Origin: Phoenix dactylifera
Lineage: Eukaryota > Streptophyta > Magnoliopsida > Arecales > Arecaceae
Length of the DNA stretch: 64,000 nucleotides
NCBI RefSeq assembly: GCF_009389715.1
Contig: NC_052400.1
Span: 1,302,001-1,366,000 of the forward strand
Direction of reading: 5' to 3'
The notes beneath the pieces are model-generated. The model ran no database searches. It was given only the letters and a program-made list of their open reading frames with translations, and was not told the origin of the DNA. The translations under genes were made by a program, and so were the position numbers. Of the stretch, positions 11,700 to 27,084 are shown piece after piece (the first letter of the stretch is position 1; each line of letters begins with the position of its first letter).

Positions 11700-13771
11700 C
11701 TCTTGGAAAGTATAGGATTTTGGCTTGAAGGCAACCATCTTGTCAAAGAGATCTAGAAACCAAGATTTGTAGGCTTCTAGTTGTTTTCAAGTTACATCCA
11801 ACATCAAAATTTCTCCTTGTTGTTGTGTTCCAACTCTATCTATTATTCTTTTGGGATTTGTATCTCTCAATGAATGTCGGTCAACTATGCCTCGAGGGAT
11901 GTGAGTTGGTCCTTCCAAGTACATAGCTTATCTTGGACTGATGCATATGCATCCATGGGAGGCATGAGTAGCCATGAGGAAGAAGAGGAATGAGCACTGA
12001 AGAGGAGGACACATGACCTATTTATAGAGAAGAGGCGTACCTCACTAGAAGATTAAGCTAAATCCCTGTTAATATGAAAGATGATACCGAATCTCTATGG
12101 ATGTGAGAGATCCTTCTAGCAATGGGCAAGCCATTCCAAGATGCAAGAGTATTCCGAGAAGAAAGAAATGTAGCAAAAGTAGAGAGTTCAGCTGAATCAT
12201 AAAAGATGCGGGCAGATCACCGAGAGCAGAAGTGATGTTTTAATAAAAGGGCAACACTTAGTTAATAAAAAGGCAGTACATGGACAGGCATCCCGTCAAC
12301 CTCTTGATCATTGACTAATAAGATGGGAGGGAGGGGGACATTGTTTACACCCCATCTCAACAACCTAGTTGGTTGATGTAAGCAAGTGCTATATGGGCAA
12401 ATATTAGATTAAGTCAAAATGGATGAAGATCACGTGAGCCTTCTTGGATTCAGTAGAGTTCAACCATGATAAATTTCACTGCGAGAAGGCGCGGACTAAA
12501 AGAAGAGGGTTCAGTCAATAAGTAGGCAGAAAGCTCATATCGCAGACATAAGGAATAGATTGAAACAACTGAAGCAGTCTTAAAGATAATTCTGAGTACA
12601 GAAATACTATATTATAGGCCATGGTAATATAAGCTATGATCGATAAGATAAGACTATGTATCTAATAGTTGACGCAAGGCGACCATGCTAATGAATGTGC
12701 GTAGTGGAGGATAACTGGCGTCAACTATCAGAATTGTTAAGAGTAGAACCAGACGTGGATGGCAACTATTAAAATGGGCAGTTATTTTTTTTTAGTATAA
12801 AAATAAATTTGTACTTTATAAATGATCCAATCCAAACCAATGCATTTCATCATATCTTAGTTCTTAATCTACCAGTAGAATCTATCTTAGAAGTAGTTAT
12901 AATTTAGAATTCCTACTACTATAGGCCAATGCTACATCCCTATCTGCCAAATCCATCTATTTCGAATGGAGGTGCGATGGTAGTGAAAATCCTTAAAGGT
13001 CAAGTCATCTGGACCTAGCTACTCTCTATCCTTTCTTCGATAACGGCTAATCCGACGTCGGTGGCAAGCTTGCACCCACATCTACCCTCTGCCGTCTAAC
13101 TTGTCACCCTTTCTCTCCACCAAAGAATTCTATGGTACATCCGAACAGGATGAGGAAAGGGAAAATAGTAGATCAACGGAGGATGATGCAGATAAGCATA
13201 TCCTTAATGATGCTCATGAAAAGATAGGGGTTACATGGTCATACATTAGTCATGACTAGTCTCATCCTAGAAATGAGATAGAAAACATGATTTCATATTC
13301 TCCGATGCCATTTCCTTTTAATGATAAAAATGAAGATACTAATATCACTGGAAGTTAAAGAGGTGAAGAGATAGAAAGAGTCCTAGTGCTGAAGAGCCGC
13401 TTCAATCGCACCTCGAAGCTCTCATCCATGGCACCTCTCTCTCGTTTCTTTTGAATGGCCATGCAAGGGCTTGCTACCCTTGTTCTACAACACGGGTGTC
13501 AAGTGGATGGAAGGTGGCTGTTCGGAATGTTGATGAACATCGATGGCTGCTTCAGTGGTATGCAAGAATGGAGGGACGACCGGCATCCAATGGAGGGGCG
13601 GATCTTCGATGATCACCAGATAATCGCTGGGAGAGGAAGGACGCAAGCGGAGGGTTCGGAGCGAACGATCGAAACTAGGGAGAGGGTTTGCAGAAACGTC
13701 ATTCGAAGTTACTTGAGAGAGAGAGAGAGAGAGAGAGGGTATTTTGGTTATTTGCAACTTTAGGCTATCGG
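11700..13771. other. Unresolved non-coding stretch, likely decayed repeats
   Basis: I see no conserved protein motif, tRNA or paired termini. A short GA microsatellite lies at about 13715-13738. The 102-codon open frame at 13455-13763 overlaps an equally long one on the other strand and has no family resemblance, so I leave it out. Confidence 0.4.
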
Positions 13772-14018
13772 GGTTCTATATACACCCCCCCTATTGCTAA
13801 GGACACCCCCAAAAACCAAAAAAAAAATACCCAAACTAACCTTTAGTGTAATTACCATATTGCCCTTGAAATTTTCTCAGTACATCCCCCCTTCCTCCTC
13901 CTCCGTTTCGTTTTGAAAAGAAAAAAAAAAAAAACACCCCTCAAACCCCCCTTAAACCCCTCGATCCATTTACATCGTTTAGGCGATCTTTGAAGGAGAT
14001 TTAAGCCCCATTCGAAGC

Positions 14019-14850
14019 ATGGACAAGCAACTAGTGATTTGGGACGAAGAATCGGCCGCAAAGGTACGTGTTCCACCTTGTTTCGAAATTTTTTTTTTTT
14101 TCACGGTTCGTGCTCCGTTCGGCACTGGATCGCCGAACAAAAGGCTTCTGTTCGGCTGAACAGTGCCGAACAGAAGCCTTCTGTTCGGCATCCCTCAACC
14201 GAACAGAAGCCTTCTGTTCGGCTGCACAGTGCCGAACAGAAGGGTTCTGTCCGGCTCTGTGCAGCCGAACAGAAGCCTTCTGTTCGGCACTGTGCAGCCG
14301 AACAGAAGGCTTCTGGTGCCAAATCGCGTGCCGTGCTGAATTTTGTGCCGAACAGTTCCTCTGATTCATTAATTCTTGGTGATAAATTATTTTATATGTA
14401 GGGCTATGCTACAACCGAATCGAGTATAATTGGATCAGAATTTGTACTGGATTACACAAGCGAATTTACAACTTACGAGGTATTATAATGTATTGTGCAA
14501 TTTTGTATTAGTTTAGCGAGCTATTTTTACAACTGTGTACTTACATAAATGGAAATCATTATACTTTGTTGTAAATGAAAATCATTTTGTTGAGGTACTA
14601 CGTTCACAACACTTGCGAATATTTAATTTTGCTTATTTATAATTTTGTAGCTATTAATATTTTCTTATTTCTAATTTTGAAGGTGTTCTTGTTGCCGGGA
14701 CATCCCGTTCCGCCAGTAGCGACCAACTGGCGAAAATATCATCTTCCTTGTGCTACCGGATGGGAAAATTCATATGAAGCCCGGATTCAACAGTTCAAAG
14801 AGAGCATCTCACCTAATGTTATAATTAGCGAGACAGTAGAGTTAGATTGA
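14019..14850 (+). CDS. Small three-exon gene model inside the TIR element, unknown product
   Basis: Exons 14019-14063, 14402-14479 and 14683-14850 join in phase with GT-AG borders into about 96 aa. The protein starts MDKQLVIWDEESAAK and ends with a Pro/Trp-containing part (LPGHPVPPVATNWRKY) and an acidic tail (ETVELD). The first intron contains the palindrome array. I do not recognise the family. It may be a captured host gene fragment or a remnant of a transposon-encoded protein. Expression and correctness of the model are unproven. Confidence 0.35.
14105..14330. repeat. Array of palindromes built on GCCGAACAGAAG-N-CTTCTGTTCGGC
   Basis: Seven or so copies of a 12-bp word and its exact complement face each other across one central base (C or G), separated by short spacers such as tgcacagt. 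Because the unit is palindromic, both strands give open frames with CSAEQKASVR-like repeats; these are artefacts. The array lies within the first intron of the small gene model and near the left end of the TIR element. Confidence 0.9.
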
Positions 14851-15134
14851 TTGTTTATATATGTACAATTTTTGAAAGTTGTAAATTTTTTTGGGCTCTT
14901 AGAGTCATGTACTGTGAAACTCCATCATCAATATAAATCAAAAAATATCTGTCTTCGCATTGTTAGATTGATTGTTATGTGCACTATTATATTTGTGTAA
15001 AATAGAACGGGCCAGGCTTTACAAAGATTACACGTAAATGTACCAAAAATATATATTTTTCATTAATATCAACAGTTTCAAATTACACAAAAAAAAAAAG
15101 TCGAAGCTACATAATCAAAATAAAGGCTCCATCA

Positions 15135-15488
15135 TCAATCCCTATGACGCCGTCGTCGACGCGTGTACTGCTGTACGTCCGAATGAGAGGGTGCTGGATC
15201 CGAATGAGAGGGTGCTGTACTCGGGCCAGGCTCATCACCCAGAAGTAACTGATGCATCTGACAAATAGCATGAAATAGATGCCCGGCACCTAGTGACGTA
15301 GCCTCTGAGGGACCCATCCGTACAATGTCGGTACTGATACCGAGTGCATCTGCAATACGCCGCCGGTGCATGTCAGCATCATCATGACCTCCCCTAGCTC
15401 CAGAATGAGTACTCGGGAGAAGCAATCCTAGCACGACGTCTCCTAGCTGACGCCGTAGGTCTAACTCTGGAGGGACCGGGATCCATGT
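15135..15488 (-). CDS. Partial minus-strand ORF inside the TIR element, unknown product
   Basis: After a plausible acceptor (CAG at 15491-15489) the frame stays open for 117 codons. It starts TWIPVPPELDLRRQLGDVVLG, contains GHDDADMHRRRIADALGI and SLGAGHLFHAICQMHQLLLG, and ends in a basic RRRRRHRD tail. The composition looks protein-like in its first two thirds. Upstream exons were not found. I do not recognise the family; it is probably part of the element's own or captured coding sequence. Confidence 0.4.
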   Translation of the reverse strand, partial: TWIPVPPELDLRRQLGDVVLGLLLPSTHSGARGGHDDADMHRRRIADALGISTDIVRMGPSEATSLGAGHLFHAICQMHQLLLGDEPGPSTAPSHSDPAPSHSDVQQYTRRRRRHRD

Positions 15489-16059
15489 CTGAAAATATAG
15501 AAATTCAATGTTAGGCTATATCAAAGAAAATAATTCAATTGCATACATAAATGATAAATGATAAAACAAGCCAAAAAAGAAACAAGTTACTTCTTGGAAT
15601 CTACATGATTGGGTTTTGTGATAAATAATTCAATGTTACTTCAATTGCATACATAAATGATAATTCAAAAGTATACGACTCGTAAACTCAAGACATAACT
15701 CAATAATAGACTTTACCTAAAACTATGCCGCAGTTCTTAGTTTTTGTTTTTAGTTTTTGTTCGTTAACTAATGTTGTGGTTTTATTATTTGATAGAGCAT
15801 TTGATATGAGATAATCATTCCAAGATCAAGAATGACATCGATGAAGGTAACAAGATCATCATATTTGGATGCACCATGTTAATGCTATATGATAATGATT
15901 CTAAATTATCCCTACTTCTCAAATTACTATCTAATCTAGTAATGAAAAACTTGTCCTTGATGTTGGGTATCCAATTCACCCTAAGGACGTGATCTAGGCT
16001 AAAATTTGGGAATAAAAATAATCCTTAGTCTAGCAACAGAAAAAAAAAAAAAAATTGGA

Positions 16060-16215
16060 TTCGGCCCCATGGGGACCAAGATACATTGGGTCGGCCCCAT
16101 GGGGCCGAACCAATGTATTTTGGTCGGCCCCATGGGGCCGACCCAATTGCAGCGGGTCGGCCCCATGGGGCCGAACCGAAGGCACTGGTTCAAAGAACCA
16201 GTGCCGAACGATTTG
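16060..16215. repeat. Array of palindromes built on TCGGCCCCATGGGGCCGA
   Basis: Four copies of an 18-bp perfect palindrome with an NcoI-like CCATGG core are separated by 15-20 bp spacers. They are followed by an inverted pair, gcactggttc / gaaccagtgc. The array mirrors the position of the left palindrome array relative to the other end of the element, but the word is different. Confidence 0.9.
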
Positions 16216-16698
16216 GGGAGGGGGGGGGGGAGCTACCTCGAGGTGGTCGTGGAGGCGCCGGCGAGGTGCTCGTTGCTCGGGAGATGGCCGGGGAGGTGGT
16301 TCCGGGAGAAGCCGGCGAGGTGGTCGGAGATCGGGAGAATGCCGGCGACGAGAGGGAGAAGGGAGAACGGGGGGGTTTTGGGCGTTGGCGAGGTGCTTTG
16401 GGCGGAACAGTTCAAAGGGAGACGGAGGGGGTTTGGCCGCCGGCGAGGTGCTTGAGGCGAGGTTTTTTGGGCGGAAGGGAGAAGCCAGCGGGTGTTTTAG
16501 AGGGGAAGAGCGGGGTGGAGGGGGGTTTGGGGGGTGTAGAGAGCAATTTAGGTGAGGGGGTGGGGAGGGTGGGGGGTAATTTAGGAATTTTTAATTTTTT
16601 AGGGGTGTCCTTAGCAAATGGGGGGGTGTAGAGAGTATTTAATTTTTTTTTAATTTTTGGGGGGTGTCCTGAGCAATAGGGGGGGTGTATATAGAACC

Positions 16699-17190
16699 AC
16701 CCCGGCCGGGGCCATTTTGGAATGTTCTGAAAAAGTGAACGATTTATCATGGTGTACTTTAGTTGCGGCGTTGGCTAGTTATGGAGCAATCAAGGTATAA
16801 CATTTGTCAAGACCACGGTGCGAGAGAGGACGACGGATTTTTGATGCGCCCGTAATTAGTATTTGGCCTCGGAGTTGTATAGAAGGACATCACCAATGCA
16901 AAACATGTGCTGTGCGCGGACCACATTCTTCTTCAGAAAAATCTGACCACGGCGATCGAATGATTTCGAGATCAAGGACGCGATGCTTGTTCTAAATCAC
17001 TGCTCATATCTATAGACTCTTAGATGAATGTAATTTCTACGGAACTATACATATCTATAGAGAGAGAATGACTAGATGGCCTCGCCACTTTGGACGCTTT
17101 ATTTGGAAGGACCACTCTTATTCTTTGTTTTTTTTTTCTAATTTTATTGGTTGCACTCGGGCCAATTACCTATAAATTATTGTTGTACAA
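16699..17190. other. Intergenic upstream of the beta-tubulin gene; nothing recognised
   Basis: No exon, RNA gene or transposon end is recognisable between the TIR element and the trinucleotide repeat. Confidence 0.4.

Positions 17191-17273
<83 letters not shown>
17191..17273. repeat. (TAA/ATA)n trinucleotide microsatellite, about 27 copies
   Basis: An uninterrupted run of aat/ata/taa triplets spans about 83 bases, 530 bases upstream of the beta-tubulin start codon. A perfect repeat of this length is likely polymorphic. Confidence 0.97.
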
Positions 17274-17490
17274 AAGCTGAGTTTCAAAATTTGTAAAGAT
17301 AAAAGAGATATTATTGTAATTTTACCAAAAATAAAAATATCCAAACGTCACAAGGCGAGGCGCTTTCTCCATAAAAGCGCATAGAATATTCTATACAGTA
17401 GAATGTACACCGCCCATAGATGCGTCGAAAGAGCGTCAACACCTCTAACAACCATTGACGGACGGGCTGATGATTATTCCGCATAGAGAT

Positions 17491-17497
17491 TATATAC
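17491..17497 (+). promoter_or_regulatory. Candidate TATA box of the beta-tubulin gene
   Basis: TATATAC lies about 300 bases before the start codon, which would leave a leader of about 270 bases. A telo-box-like AACCCTAG sits at 17770-17777 near the end of the leader; such motifs are common in plant genes active in dividing cells. Assignment rests on position only. Confidence 0.35.
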
Positions 17498-17799
17498 AAC
17501 TGTCCAGAAATGCGATATCATTCCAACGGGCGATCTCCCTTCTCAGGTAGAAAAGATCTTGCTTGTAGTCACCGCTACTTCCAAACAATGGGAGCACAAA
17601 ATAGAATATCTAACCGTTACATCCCTACAGAATCGATGGTGGTAAACGTACTGAGCATTACCAGACTCGACACAAAGGTCTTCCGTTCACGCCCCCGTTA
17701 GCTCCTCTCCACGCTTTCCTCTTTCTTGCTCCTATTTTCTGGTTCCGGCGATCGCTGAAACCTTAATCCTAACCCTAGAGAAGGGCATATCCGGCGAAG

Positions 17800-22972
<5,173 letters not shown>

Positions 22973-23926
22973 GTTACATTCTCTTTCTGATCCAGTTTTT
23001 TTTTTTTTCCTCTCACATTTCAGGTTGTTGCTATGACAGGGTTTTAATTACGTTTCCAATATCGGAGGACATGCTTTCTATATCTATGGTTGTATTACTC
23101 TTTGTATTGAAGTGATGTTTATGGTGTTCAGAGCAATGAGTTTGTTAGGTCAGGGCATTTTATGGAATTTGGGGATTTTGTCAGCTTCATCTGTACCTGA
23201 TTGTTTATAATCTCAACCAAGGATGATGGAATGTGTAATGGGTTATCCCTTTGTTGAGCGGATTTGGGTCTTTGTAGCTGTTTATCTTCTGGTGACTTTG
23301 TAGCATTTCTTTGCTTCACAGGGGTTCTCGTCAGCCCCAGCACGGGGGGCATAAGCGCACATAAATGTGCATCCTAGCTTCATGCAGGTGATCGCAAACT
23401 GAACCTTGTCTGATATTCTCAGCATTGAGCTTGTCAAATCTTCTCATTCTCTTGCCTATTATAATTTTGGAATTTATATGGGCATTTTCTTCTAGGAGTG
23501 AAACAACAAGAGAAAACTTTGTATGTGGACTAGTGTGCGATTGAAATGGACAGCAATAAAATCAAGGAGGGCAACCATAGCCAATTGTATGCTTGTGAAA
23601 TGTGAAGCATGAGCAGCTAGGTAGAAGATCAAACAAGCCATCGGGTAATGCTATTTTTGGGCACAAGCATTTTCTACGGCTAGGTTGTGTATGTGCTGCC
23701 AATATCCCCCTTAAAAGCCATTCTGGTGATGGCAGATGCAGCTGGTACTTGTTTCGTTAGACAGTAAATTTTTCTTGTATTTTCTTCTTGGTTCTTAGAC
23801 CTTCCTTGAACCAACCAAAAAAAAAAAAGCATTCATCTGTAAATGTTATAGGAAAATTTCTGTTTGTCATGCTACATCGTTGGCTATAGAATAAATACGT
23901 ATATTCAATCCATGTTGCCAATTCAT
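22973..23926. other. 3' flank of beta-tubulin; no further gene seen
   Basis: It begins with a T-rich 3' untranslated region. No alternative exon or transposon terminus is recognisable before the tRNA gene. Confidence 0.5.
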
Positions 23927-23998
23927 GTCGTTGTAGTATAGTGGTGAGTATTCCCGCCTGTCACGCGGGTGACCCGGGTTCGATCCCCGGCAACGGCG
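23927..23998 (+). tRNA. trnD-GUC: tRNA-Asp (anticodon GTC)
   Basis: The 72 bases fold as a standard cloverleaf. The acceptor stem pairs GTCGTTG with CAACGGC, the D-arm contains AGTGGTGAGTA, the anticodon loop is CTGTCAC with GTC at 23960-23962, and the T-arm is CCCGGGTTCGATCCCCGG. The discriminator base is G. Internal A and B boxes are intact and a T run beginning at about 24004 supplies a polymerase III terminator. It looks functional and nuclear; the 3' CCA is not encoded. Confidence 0.97.
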
Positions 23999-24005
23999 AA
24001 TTAGT

Positions 24006-25249
24006 TTTTTTTTTTAACATCTCTTCTGAATAAAATACCATCCTTAGCACTGTTTTCTGTGAAAAGGTCACTATTTATACTACTTTCTCCCTTTAAAACA
24101 GCAATATATATATATATATTGGCACTATTTATGTTCATTTTCTTCTTGAGCAAGAATAGTCGATAAATGATTCATCCCATGAACCCTGCAATATAAAGGA
24201 TCTCATATGCTTTGCATTATAGTCTTTAGAGGCAATATGATGAATGGATATTGAGCATGTAACAATGGCTTTGATTTTATTGAAACGTTCGATGCTGGGC
24301 TCATTGTGGGATTGGATATCATGCAATCTTATTCATTTTCATAACAAGAGCACATGATAAAATTTGCATTTAATTCCTTATCCCCCCCATCCATGCACAA
24401 AAAAATGAAAAAGAAAAAACTGCTTTAGATTAACTAAAACAGGCATGGAAATAAATGTCCACCATTATCTAATCCATATTCAATCAGATCTCAATCCTCC
24501 CTAGAGGGTCTCAAGTCATGATTAAAAATTAAAGTATCTTATTCCATTTTTAGCCTAAGTGTAGATTTCGAACCAACAAGCTCGCTTCTAAAATACCTAG
24601 CATATTCTTTTATAAGAAGTAGATTAATTAGGATCAAATTCTATTTACAACCAGTTGACTCTAATTAAAGCATGTACTGACCTATGAAATTCATCAAACG
24701 TTACTTTCAGGGCCGGTAACTTGTATTGAGAATAATATTCTCTTGAGTATCCATACGAGTAGTAAAGCTATGAGGGTACTCATATAGTTCTAGATATTTA
24801 TATGGGTGTATATACAGAAAGAAAATTTGATAAGAGGATACATGCAAATAGTAAATTTGTGAGGCTATTCATCTAATTTTACACGCAAAAAACCCTTTTA
24901 ATTATGTTACAATCATTTGGATATATGAAAAGACAACAATTGATATAGATTATATCTCAAAAACACACCTTAGGAATCAAGTTATAAAGCTAGCGTTATT
25001 GCTACAATTGTGGATAATAATGAATTTTAAGTCCTCAAAATAAAGCAAATCGAAGAACCTGTCGGATTTCTAACCGTTGATCACTCAACTAGCGATAATC
25101 AGTCCCAGGTGATAGAAAGCCAATCTGGTAAAAAAAAATGCTAATCACCAGTAGCACACAGAGCCATTGGTGACAAAATGCCAATCACTGGTGACAACTA
25201 ATTATTAGGGACAAACTGCTGATCACCGGTGCAAGCTGTTAGACATTAA
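24006..25249. other. Intergenic; nothing recognised
   Basis: AT-rich sequence with a short TA run at about 24106-24119. Near 25080-25230 a loose short repeat (atcaccggtg / atcactggtg) occurs four times with no clear element boundaries. No gene is supported. Confidence 0.4.
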
Positions 25250-25730
25250 GGGCTCGTTTGGTTCGCGGGAAGCATTTTTCTTCCTAGAAATATGATTCCT
25301 GGGAAACAAATTCCTAGGAAAAGGATGCCTAGGAAAGTACTTTTGGCATGTTTGGTTGATGATGGGAAAGTGACAAATTTTCAAGATGCTTATGTTTGGT
25401 TGGCCATCCACTTTCCTAGGAAAGTTATATATAATTCCTATTATGCCCTTAATAAAAATTAGGTTTTTAATGCCTCTTTAATGCTTCTTTAATTCTGAAG
25501 GGACTTTTTGGGAAAAAGTAAAAATGGAGTGATTTCCGCCTCATGGGAAAGTAACTTTCCCATGTTTCTCATGGGAAAGACTTTTCCATGAAATGTGGGA
25601 ATCACATTCCCATGGGAATACAACTTTTCCTTCTCTCTCCTTTGAAAACTCCAACCAAACAAGAGGCATCTCATTACTTTCCCGTTGACCACACTTTCCC
25701 CCCTTCTTTTCCCGCGAACCAAACGAGCCC
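25250..25730. mobile_element. PIF/Harbinger (Tourist-like) MITE, 481 bp
   Basis: Perfect terminal inverted repeats of at least 22 bp (GGGCTCGTTTGGTTCGC... at 25250, its complement ending at 25730) are flanked by TAA on both sides (25247-25249 and 25731-25733), the trinucleotide duplication typical of this superfamily. The interior is highly self-complementary with many copies of cctaggaaa and catgggaaa and their complements. There is no coding capacity. Confidence 0.9.
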
Positions 25731-26949
25731 TAAGGAAATTAAAGTTGGGAAAATTGGGTTAACTGATTACCAAGCAAATATGGTATCAAAACCGAGGTTA
25801 TTGGAGGTCATGAGTTCGAATCTCAAACGAGAGGGATGAATCTGGCCTGAATCTACTCAATCTTTTGAGCTACTTTTTTTGGGATCAATTGGTTCATAAA
25901 TTGAAGAATATCTGAGTAGCTGATAATGCTAAAAAACAAGGCTACCGTCTGGTAGGAAAATTCTTGGTCAAGAATGCATGCCTGCAAGGCATTGGACTAG
26001 TCTTTGAAAACACAATGCCAGGGAGGCCATTGCTGTCACATTTCCACCCCCATTGCTTGGTCAAGATAAGCAACATTGACTTGGCCCAGGACGCCACCAG
26101 AAGTCATGTACACTACCCCTGAGCTTTCCTTATCTGCATCAACCCATGAATTCGAGTCTGGCTGAAACTGGCTCCCTGCTGCGCCACATATCATCCCTCC
26201 ATTGGCTGGTCTAATTTGGGCCATATCAAATATGATGGATTAATTATGCAAGATAATGAACTGAAATAAATCAACTAAAGAGCTAACTATCAAACTACTG
26301 TATTAATATACGATTTAATATCTTTTGATTAGATCAGATTCATGCTTTTTCTTATTATTGTTTCCACTAGGATGTGTTTGGATGTAACTAGTTCCCATGG
26401 TACTCCAAAGTCCAGAGTGAGCATTCCATAGAAATTTGAAACTATGCAGGAAAGGCTGAAAGAAGCGAAACTTAAAAGTATTTGCAGAGAATGCCAATGG
26501 CACGTGCGAGGATGTCAGATATGTAAAAGAAGTGGTGGTGTGTTCAGTCTGGTGAAGTAGTGGAGAACTTGGGGACACCATTGGCATAGCTCAAGATCAT
26601 CTTATATGGCATCAAGCTCAAATCTAAACATATTCTTTTCAGGTCCGATTGCTCTCAAGTATTTTTGTAGAGCATGGATCCTAAATCACCTTGAGCTTTT
26701 GATTTTTTTTTAGAATTCAGAGGCTATTTGGTACTCAGTATTAACTCCATGATGATGGATGGATGATTTGCATGAATTACTAAAGCTAATTTCATGCGTG
26801 CAGGAGTTTGGTTGACACATCAATTTACCGATGTTTATCTCTTTCCTGTTCATTTTTTTCAATTTAATTTTCTAATGGCTAATCTTAAGTATAGATGATT
26901 ATGTTCTAACTGCCTATTGTCAAAATGTGAGACTTTGGGATAGTGTTTG
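25731..26949. other. Intergenic; one short protein-like ORF, otherwise nothing
   Basis: A minus-strand 62-codon frame at 26036-26224 (MAQIRPANGGMICGAAG at its start, GVLGQVNVAYLDQAMGVEM at its end) has a composition unlike random AT-rich DNA and could be a fragment of an old exon. I do not recognise it and no flanking exons are visible. The remainder shows no feature. Confidence 0.35.
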
Positions 26950-27084
26950 TGTGACGATCTGTGCGGGCGTGTGTTTAGTACATTGATTATTCGCCAAGAT
27001 CTTGGGTATACTTATACAGAACAAAGAAATCCAAAAAAAGAACCTTTAAGCTAGTTTTTTTGAATGAGGTTCTGAGTTATTACA
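26950..27084 (+). mobile_element. TRIM LTR (same family as 1535-1969) with primer-binding site
   Basis: 135 bases begin TGTGACGATCTGTGCGGGCG and end GAGTTATTACA. They align along their length with the TRIM LTRs at 1833-1969 and 40249-42736. They are followed by GTATTAGAGCTAG (about 27088-27100), a diverged tRNA-iMet primer site. No second LTR in this orientation was found, so the element is broken or partial. Confidence 0.7.

Larger units (their letters stand above)
13772..16698. mobile_element. DNA transposon-like element with ~39-bp terminal inverted repeats, 2.9 kb
   Basis: The left end (13772-13810) reads GGTTCTATATACACC, a C run, TATTGCTAAGGACACCCCC. The right end (16659-16698) is its reverse complement with CTCAGG in place of CTAAGG. 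A second, weaker copy of the GGGGTGTCCT-AGCAA block lies just inside the right end (about 16600-16630), as a subterminal repeat. Both ends are followed inward by A/T runs and then by palindrome arrays. I see no transposase with a recognised catalytic motif and no clear target-site duplication, so the superfamily is unassigned. It may be non-autonomous with captured sequence. Confidence 0.75.

Noticed and set aside
14031-14401. Several overlapping frames with CSAEQKASVR-type repeats, suggestive of a repeat protein
   Set aside because: Palindromic DNA gives the same peptides on both strands; it lies in a predicted intron.
16006-16750. Overlapping plus and minus frames of 112-181 codons rich in Gly/Arg or Pro
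   Set aside because: G-rich DNA near the right end of the TIR element; low complexity and no homology.
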